A stretch of 64,000 bases of DNA from Cydia pomonella (lineage: Eukaryota > Arthropoda > Insecta > Lepidoptera > Tortricidae): assembly GCF_033807575.1 (NCBI RefSeq), contig NC_084707.1:23709888-23773887 (forward strand), in the 5' to 3' direction. A program made the translations under genes and the position numbers. Below the pieces are notes generated by a model, which made no database searches, was not told where the DNA came from, and saw nothing but the letters and a program-made list of their open reading frames with translations. The stretch's first letter is position 1; the number at the start of each line of letters is the position of its first letter. Of the stretch, positions 58,405 to 64,000 are shown in pieces.

Positions 58405-58722
58405 ACTGTCGTGTTCCTGCATGTGAGTAAGGTTGCCAGAGCTCACCGAGGGTGCGGAGTCTAAGGGCTCCTCTACACGATGGCCCAGCGTAGGCCAGTC
58501 CAAGGGACGCAGCTATGCGGTGAAATGAGATAGCAATATCACTTGCTCCCTCTAACGCATAAATGCGTCCCTAGGACTGGCCTACGCTGGGCCATCATGT
58601 AGAGGAGCCATAAGGGTCGGAACGCGTAACTCCTCTGGAGTTGCAGGCGTACATACATAGGTTACGGAGACTGCTTACCTTCAGGCGGGCCGTATGCTAG
58701 CTTGCCACAGACGTAGTATATA
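58405..58722 (+). mobile_element. LINE tail A split by a nested MITE
   Basis: Left part to 58465 (GTGTTCCTGCATGTGAGTAA...), right part from 58610 (GGGTCGGAACGCGTAACTCC...GCCACAGACGTAG). Joined, they give the usual tail A order, so the insert came later. Confidence 0.85.
58466..58609. mobile_element. Nested MITE, GGCTCCTCTACA ends
   Basis: GGCTCCTCTACACGATGGCC...CAGCGTAGGCCAGTCC pairs with its near-perfect complement at the right (one mismatch in 36). TAAG flanks both sides (58462-58465 and 58611-58614). About 144 bp; the centre includes GAAATGAGATAGCAATATCA. Confidence 0.9.
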
Positions 58723-58899
58723 TACACGTCTTTAACCAACGTGGACCGCTGATCTATCGTCATAATCTTCATCCAGCCGCCTGCAGAGATTAACTGTCAA
58801 ATCAACCTCATGAGCTTTCATCCAGCGTTCTTACAACGCAATTTATCAAGGACATTGATAGTGACATCTCCCATCTCTCGGCAATGCTGCACCACACCA

Positions 58900-58945
58900 G
58901 CAACAGTGATGCTGCTGAAATCGCTATCCAAATGTCACCCTGAGG
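58900..58945. mobile_element. MITE end fragment (CAACTGCAGC family)
   Basis: GCAACAGTGATGCTGCTGAA...CATCCAAATGTCACC-like sequence matches the right end of 49058-49215. Upstream pairing is weak. Confidence 0.4.
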
Positions 58946-59231
58946 CCTTCTGTAAGGACATCGAGATCATAATTATTTAATTGATCAGCGACGGAATATA
59001 TATATATAGACGAAGCACACGTTACATTATTTTTGACTTCAAAAACGGTCCATATGACTGGTACTTATTTGACACATATTATCCCTTCTCCCTAAGTATA
59101 CCCCATCCGCAGCTTTAAATAATACCCAATACACGATTTCCCGCTATATTTTATATTTATTATACTTATTCTAGTTTGTTATAACTGATAAATTCAATCC
59201 AATGCCACCTCTTCTTCTTGAGCCGACTGGC

Positions 59232-59400
59232 ATTATAATAGTATTTTATGCAACAGTTGTATAAGAAGGGTCAAAAAAGGCGAGTGGCGTGAGTTACAAT
59301 GTGAGCCGGAGCTGAAGGCGTAGGCGAACATTGTAAAGGAATACGCCACGAGCATTTTTTGACCTACTTATACAACGTTGCATACAATACTTTTCCTACG
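59232..59400. mobile_element. MITE, TATGCAAC.GTTGTATAAG ends
   Basis: AGTATTTTATGCAACAGTTG...GGGTCAAAAAAGGCGAGTGGCG is mirrored by CGCCACGAGCATTTTTTGAC...CAACGTTGCATACAATACTT. The core has GGCGTAGGCGAACATTGTAA. Confidence 0.8.
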
Positions 59401-59469
59401 AGTCAACAAAAATAAATCTTAATTTAGCTAAACAAAGCAAAAGTATATAGCCAAGACGCGCGAGCATAC

Positions 59470-59535
59470 CTTGTTACGCGCCCGGCCCGCCCCGGACCGC
59501 GGCCGGCCAGTCGGCGACACCTTCTCGAAACTCAT
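59470..59535 (-). CDS. Candidate GC-rich first coding exon
   Basis: On the - strand an ATG at 59535 opens 22 codons (MSFEKVSPTGRPRSGAGRAR, then NK) ending AAG|GTATGC, a reasonable donor (intron starts at 59469). Most third positions are G or C and CpG is dense, unlike everything around it. That is a common look of genuine lepidopteran 5' exons. The peptide is Arg/Gly/Pro-rich and not recognised. No partner exon was identified. If real, the gene runs towards lower coordinates and much of the window to the left could be intron. The frame is also open upstream of the ATG. Confidence 0.35.
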
Positions 59536-60221
59536 GAGGCCCTGGTACTTGCTACTTGCTAAATTAAATTTTTGGACAGTTTTTCTCGATTTTGGCCACC
59601 GTAGCCTACGGAGACTAACAAGCAACGTTAAGCGGTCTTCGTAATCTATGGGTGTTGCTATATTACGGGTATCACATGCGTGTTTCTGACTTATGAAGTA
59701 ATTGTTTTTACTATGCAACCAAATGAATATTTTGTAAGTTGTCAGTAATGCACTTAGTTTAAAACTGTATTAGTTTTGATGTTGTTAGGTTGGTAGCCAT
59801 TAATCGCAGTAACGTTATAGCGATAAAAAGCACAAGAGCTGTTATGAGGAATAGACAATATAGACTTTTCTTGAAACCTTTTATGTATGTTCTTATATTC
59901 GTGTTAATGAATGCATAAATGACAGATAACAGTAGAGGAGTAGGAAAAGGATATTTGTACGCTTGCTTGCATGCTGAAGACAAGGATTCCTTTTTATTAT
60001 TTTAAGACCAAATTGTACTGTATTCTTACAATTAAAGAATTATGATGATGGCAAGAGGCCTAATGGGGTGTCCTTAGTTCCTTGGGGCTCGAAACGGAAG
60101 CTGATATGGGATGCTACCAGCGTAAACACACTGGCGCCGTTTCACCTCCAACGGACTAATGTAAAAGCGGGCGGAGCTGCGGAAAGCGCCGTAATTCAAA
60201 ATTAATTAATTAATATTAAGG

Positions 60222-60405
60222 ACCTCGGTAGAGAGTACCATTTTGTACCATTTGGCGTTGAAACTCTAGTTCTATGGGGTCCCAGTGCGCACAACTTTTT
60301 TGCAGAAATCGTGAAGCATCTGCTTGACGTAACTGGTGACCGAAGAGCTGGCGACTTCCTCGCACAGCATCCATGGTACAATGCCTCAAGGGCCTATTTT
60401 AGATT
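60222..60405 (+). pseudogene. Second copy of the 5518-5736 retroelement end
   Basis: GGACCTCGGTAGAGAGTACC through GACGTAACTGGTGACCGAAG and GCTGGCGACTTCCTCGCACA aligns with 5.54-5.74 kb. It has an 11-base insertion early and a ~40-base deletion that removes the AIQRGN codons. Dead. Confidence 0.75.
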
Positions 60406-60689
60406 TGTACAGTTACTGTAATACCTTTGTATATATTTATTCAGAAAATGTTTTTTGTAACTTGTACCAATCTACTTTAGAATCTAAAACGTACCTGTGA
60501 TTAACAAAAGGCTAAGTCAGTATTTGCGTATGTTTGCGCAGTGGTTAGCATCGGTGACAATGATATGCTCGACAATGATAATTGTTTGGCACAATGCGAG
60601 GAGCGCCCACAAGGATGTTAGTGCTTCTTTCTTGTGGCATCATGAATTATAGGAATACGAGCTTCTGCACGGATTAATGATCATATTTT

Positions 60690-60855
60690 CTTTTTTTCAA
60701 TCTTTTACGGTGCTGTAGGGCGACCATGTTTCCGTTTGCCGGGCATCCTCCAGGTCAGGGCTTCTTTGATAGGTGGGTGTCAGGCTTCCTGAGGATATGC
60801 CCAATACAATGCCATTTGCGCGCTTGAATCTCCTCATGTGCTGGTCCGGTTAATA
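60690..60855 (-). pseudogene. RTE-like LINE pol fragment
   Basis: The - strand reads HEEIQARKWHCIGHILRKPD, THLSKKP, a stop and PGGCPANGN. 'I--RKW--IGH-LR-P' is a well-known RTE-type motif preceding the C-terminus. SINE S2 begins about 20 bases to the right. Confidence 0.75.
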
Positions 60856-60875
60856 ATAATGATTTAATAAAAATT

Positions 60876-61196
60876 CTTCTTCTTCTTCCTCGCGTTGTCC
60901 CGCCATTTTGCCACGGCTCCTGGGAGCCTGGGGTCCGCTTGACAACTAACCCAAGAATTGGCGTAGGCACTAGTTTTTACGAAAGCGACTGACGACCTTC
61001 CAACCCAAAGGGTAAACTAGGCCTTGTTGGGATTAGTCCGGTTTCCTCACGATGTTTTCCTTCACCAAAAAGCGACTCGTAAATATCAAATGATATTTCG
61101 TACATAAGTTCCGAAAAGCTCATTGGTACGAGCCGGGGTTTGAACCCGCGACCTCTGGATTGCAAGTCGCACGCTCTTACCGCTAGGTCACCAGCA
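60876..61196 (-). mobile_element. SINE S2, full span
   Basis: - strand head GGTGACCTAGCGGTAAGAGC, box B GGTTCAAACCCCG, (GAA)n tail seen as TTCTTCTTCTTC on the + strand. A few bases are missing near CGACTGACGACC. No clear target duplication. Confidence 0.9.
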
Positions 61197-61229
61197 CATC
61201 TAGCTTCTAGCTACCAAGTTTAGCAATGA

Positions 61230-61340
61230 CATAACCGCTAGCGTGAACGTAACTTACTTTCTATGCATCTCGCTCGTACTGCAATATTAGTTCGAGCGAG
61301 ATGTACTCGTATAGAAAGTAAATTACGAAGACGTTAGCGT
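61230..61340. mobile_element. Palindromic MITE (CGCTAGCGTGAACGTAA)
   Basis: CGCTAGCGTGAACGTAACTT...CTATGCATCTCGCTCG pairs with CGAGCGAGATGTACTCGTAT...AAATTACGAAGACGTTAGCG. A half copy is at 3052-3112. Confidence 0.75.
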
Positions 61341-61508
61341 ATATGACAGATGGACAATGTTGACGCTGGCAGTGGTACTGGTGTTTAAACGTGAGGGGGT
61401 AACAGAAACATAGACTGACAGTATATAATATTCGAAAAGATTGGGACTAATTTTAGGTAGATTTCATAATGAGCGTTGAATTGTTTTATTTTTAGTTAGG
61501 CATATATA

Positions 61509-61981
61509 CAGGGTGATTCATGAGACGTGAGCTGGACTAAGCCTACACAATCAGTAAATGTTAATGAATCGTTCACCATCATATTTAAGTAAAACAATCA
61601 CGCTTTTTATCTGTTATTTAACTTTTTCTTAAGGACAAATTTGATTATCTACAATCATGGACATCCTACAACACTTAATTAACAAAGATTAAACCTCTTT
61701 AACCGTTATGACAGCACTTTGATTATGAAGAAAATAAAATGTCACACTTGAGTGAGATACGATTTTATAAAAGTAACCACACTCCGATGACATTCTATTT
61801 GTCACTTATTATGGATAAAACAAAGAGGGTGACCATAAATATCGTTAATAAAATAAAACTCTTTTTTTTGAACAGTAAAAATTAAATTAACGTTAATCAC
61901 ACAAATACTGGTACGAAACAGTTGCTGATAATTTACCGAAAATGCAGGCTTGATCCTGCTCACGTCTCCTGAATCATCCTG
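61509..61981. mobile_element. 473-bp TA-flanked DNA element, CAGGGTGATTC ends
   Basis: CAGGGTGATTCATGAGACGT with GAGC at the left; the complement of the right end is CAGGATGATTCAGGAGACGT with GAGC. TA on both sides (61507-61508 and 61982-61983). Tc1/mariner-type target choice. No transposase frame; the interior has GTCACACTTGAGTGAGATAC and other unremarkable sequence. The longest TA-flanked element here. Confidence 0.85.
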
Positions 61982-61989
61982 TATTATGC

Positions 61990-63425
61990 AAAAACCTGCT
62001 ATATATTAGATACATTTTCTCGTACCGTGTAACATAAAGCAAATCTCGAAATTAAACTGTCGTGAGACATACTAACGTGTTTCAAACACGTGAGTGAAAT
62101 CCGTAGAATTAGTTTAATAAAGCAAATCCGTCCATTTTCAATTATTATTATGAATTTAGCACAGCTAAATTACAAATTAGATCAATTATTTATATAAGTT
62201 TAGAATATAAATCTTTGAATTAAACTTAAAATATTATTGCAAAAATTTCAAAATTCGTGATACTTTTGGCACCAAAGTTAGTAATTGCTATCGTAATAGG
62301 CATTCATTGAACGTTCCAAATAACGACATATAGAAATACGACACATCATTACCAAAGTTTAAATGTAAATGAAAAATAAGGGCTCATTAACGCTCGAATA
62401 GATTGAGCGTTCATGTATTCTGTGATAAATTATCACTTTGTATCGACTTTACGTAACTTCGCTAATAACACTTATAATTATCATATTTTTGACAGTCACA
62501 AATACATTGTATACTTTTCAATACCTCCTGAAACTTGTCTGTTTCCAAAGCATTGCTGTTCTAAAAAGAATCTTTACCAATTGCAATAGGAGTGTTGTCA
62601 AAATTATCATTTGTAAAAATAACTTTGTCGTGTGCTATTTCACATAATTATCTTGCTAAGTTAGGCTTCACGTAGGCTTTTTGTCGTTTGTTTGTGTTCA
62701 GCTTTTTACTAATGTCTGTAAGTTTTTCAGTCGTGTGTGTATCATTCTCGTCTGCGACAAAGGACACAATATTTTTGACCAACAATGCTTCGGGTTTTGT
62801 ATTGGTCAGACAAATAGTAGCCATTTTTACTTGTTATTTTGCGTGATGAATGATCCGTCTTGTTTACTGTAGGCTGTTGAAAGATGTTGTAGTCATGGGG
62901 GCGCTTCGAGGTTATTTTAAAATTAAAATTAATTACTTTATTTGACTAAATAAAGCGTTATATTTTAATAATAATCCTTTGAGAAAGACGAAAGAAGAAT
63001 CTTTTATTAAAACCAGTAAAAATACCAGAGTCACTTGAATTTTATAACGATCTGTTAGATACAACAAAATTACCCATACAGTTAAAGAAAAAACAACACA
63101 TACAACTGTTCACCATATAAAGCTATTTCTAAAATATTGAAGAACTTTATAACTCAGAAAGAGATGTTAAGTTTTGTAGTAATAAATGGCAATAATAGGC
63201 CTCAGATTCTGTATCGATCTCGATTTTCCTTTCATTTCGTAAACTACCTACGATCAATGATATTATATAGCTATAGATAGGTTATACTCGTACATAAGGA
63301 GCATAAAAATACTTCTATATTTAATTCATTATTACGAATAAATCTGTATCTGTTCATGCCTAGGAAACAGAACTACAGAACAGAGAAATTATACAACTAG
63401 TATAATTTATGCGCTTCAATTTTGG
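61990..63425. other. No feature recognised
   Basis: AT-rich sequence with two short + strand frames (62438-62647, 62681-62872) that are Cys/Phe-rich but motif-free. Confidence 0.4.
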
Positions 63426-63432
63426 AACGGCT

Positions 63433-63456
63433 ATAATAAATAATAATAATAATAAA
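63433..63456 (+). repeat. (AAT)n tract
   Basis: AATAAATAATAATAATAAT-like run followed by AAAATGATTTTATTTCGG; possibly the tail of a decayed retroelement. Confidence 0.7.
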
Positions 63457-63771
63457 ATGATTTTATTTCGGATAAAAATTCCATAGATGCTAGTTATTAT
63501 TATTTATTTATTTATTACTGTTATATAACGTTAGACGTGTTAGATAAACTGTAAGAACGTACACGTTTACCCCGAACATCTTAACAGAAGCTCTGAGTCA
63601 TCCGCCCTCAGACAATGAGGGTAATCGAGGGCCAAGTATGCATTAAACGGGCCTGCCCAGGGGACTGGACCCGTGACTCGCCACTTCAATGTCGACAGGG
63701 GAGACAGGCTACAGTAAACTCAATTTACTGAGGAAAAAATAACACAACGTTGCTCGTATAGTCTTTTAGTA

Positions 63772-63919
63772 CAGTCCCCATTAGACATATCGGAGTGGCC
63801 GAGGTGTCCTAAAATATCTGAACACCCACTCTAACGCCTTGACAATAGAGGCGTGTTCAGATATTTGTGAGCACCTTGGCCGCTCCGATAAGTATATCTG
63901 ATGGCGACATTCGCGACTG
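63772..63919. mobile_element. TA-flanked palindromic MITE (CAGTC ends)
   Basis: CAGTC...TATCGGAGTGGCCGAGGTGT...ATATCTGAACAC pairs with GTGTTCAGATATTTGTGAGC...CTTGGCCGCTCCGATA...GACTG. TA lies at 63770-63771 and 63920-63921. The left arm lacks about 10 bases relative to the right. The CAGTC start is shared with 39481-39704. Confidence 0.85.
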
Positions 63920-64000
63920 TACCTAAAGGAGATTAAAATATGCGGATCATTTAAACATTGAACCACATTTTAATTTTTAGTGTCACGTGTCCCGTTGTCG

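Overview
The window looks like nuclear DNA of a moth or butterfly (ditrysian Lepidoptera). The case rests on its repeats. It is AT-rich and almost free of long open frames. It is packed with tRNA-headed SINEs, 3' ends of non-LTR retrotransposons and short terminal-inverted-repeat elements (MITEs) of kinds I associate with lepidopteran genomes. There is no operon structure, no bacterial gene and no recognisable virus. I could run no database search, so family names describe what the sequence shows.

Two places carry credible protein-coding signals. (1) At 30.8-31.2 kb on the + strand is a compact two-exon candidate gene. It has an ATG after an in-frame stop, a GTATGT donor, a 159-bp intron, a pyrimidine-rich acceptor that keeps phase 0, a TAG stop and an AATAAA signal 12 bases after the stop. 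A CpG-rich segment lies about 0.2 kb upstream. The predicted protein is 67 residues and I do not recognise it. (2) At 59.5 kb on the - strand is a short, very GC-rich open segment with an ATG and a GTATGC donor, possibly the first coding exon of a gene running towards lower coordinates. Weaker candidates are noted at 18.55-18.75 kb and 32.4-32.9 kb.

Layout. 0-8.7 kb: a 227-bp-arm foldback, a C2H2-finger-coding retroelement tail, a hAT-like MITE with an 8-bp target duplication, two SINEs, a (CAGA)n/(CGGA)n array, and three hairpins side by side at 8.2-8.7 kb. 8.7-22.8 kb: sparser, with LINE scraps, a local duplication with a SINE in one copy (13.6-14.5 kb) and several MITEs. 22.8-29.4 kb: no element I can support. 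29.4-31.2 kb: a MITE, a LINE tail, a diverged repeat and the small gene. 35.7-48.1 kb: the densest repeat block, with a GC-rich retroposed insert (16-bp target duplication, poly-T), most of the SINE copies, nested insertions and a second hAT-like MITE. 48.1-63.9 kb: further LINE 3' ends, SINEs and MITEs, the GC-rich exon candidate, a 473-bp TA-flanked element and a TA-flanked MITE at the right edge.

For reference: 'S1' is a SINE with box B GGTTCAAATCC and an (AATA)-type tail. 'S2' is a SINE with box B GGTTCAAACCC and a (GAA)-type tail. 'Tail A' is a LINE 3' module that includes TAACTCCTCTGGAGTTGCAG. 'Tail B' is a related module that includes TGTCCATGGGCGACGG. No element appears to encode a complete transposase or reverse transcriptase, and I saw no LTR pair.
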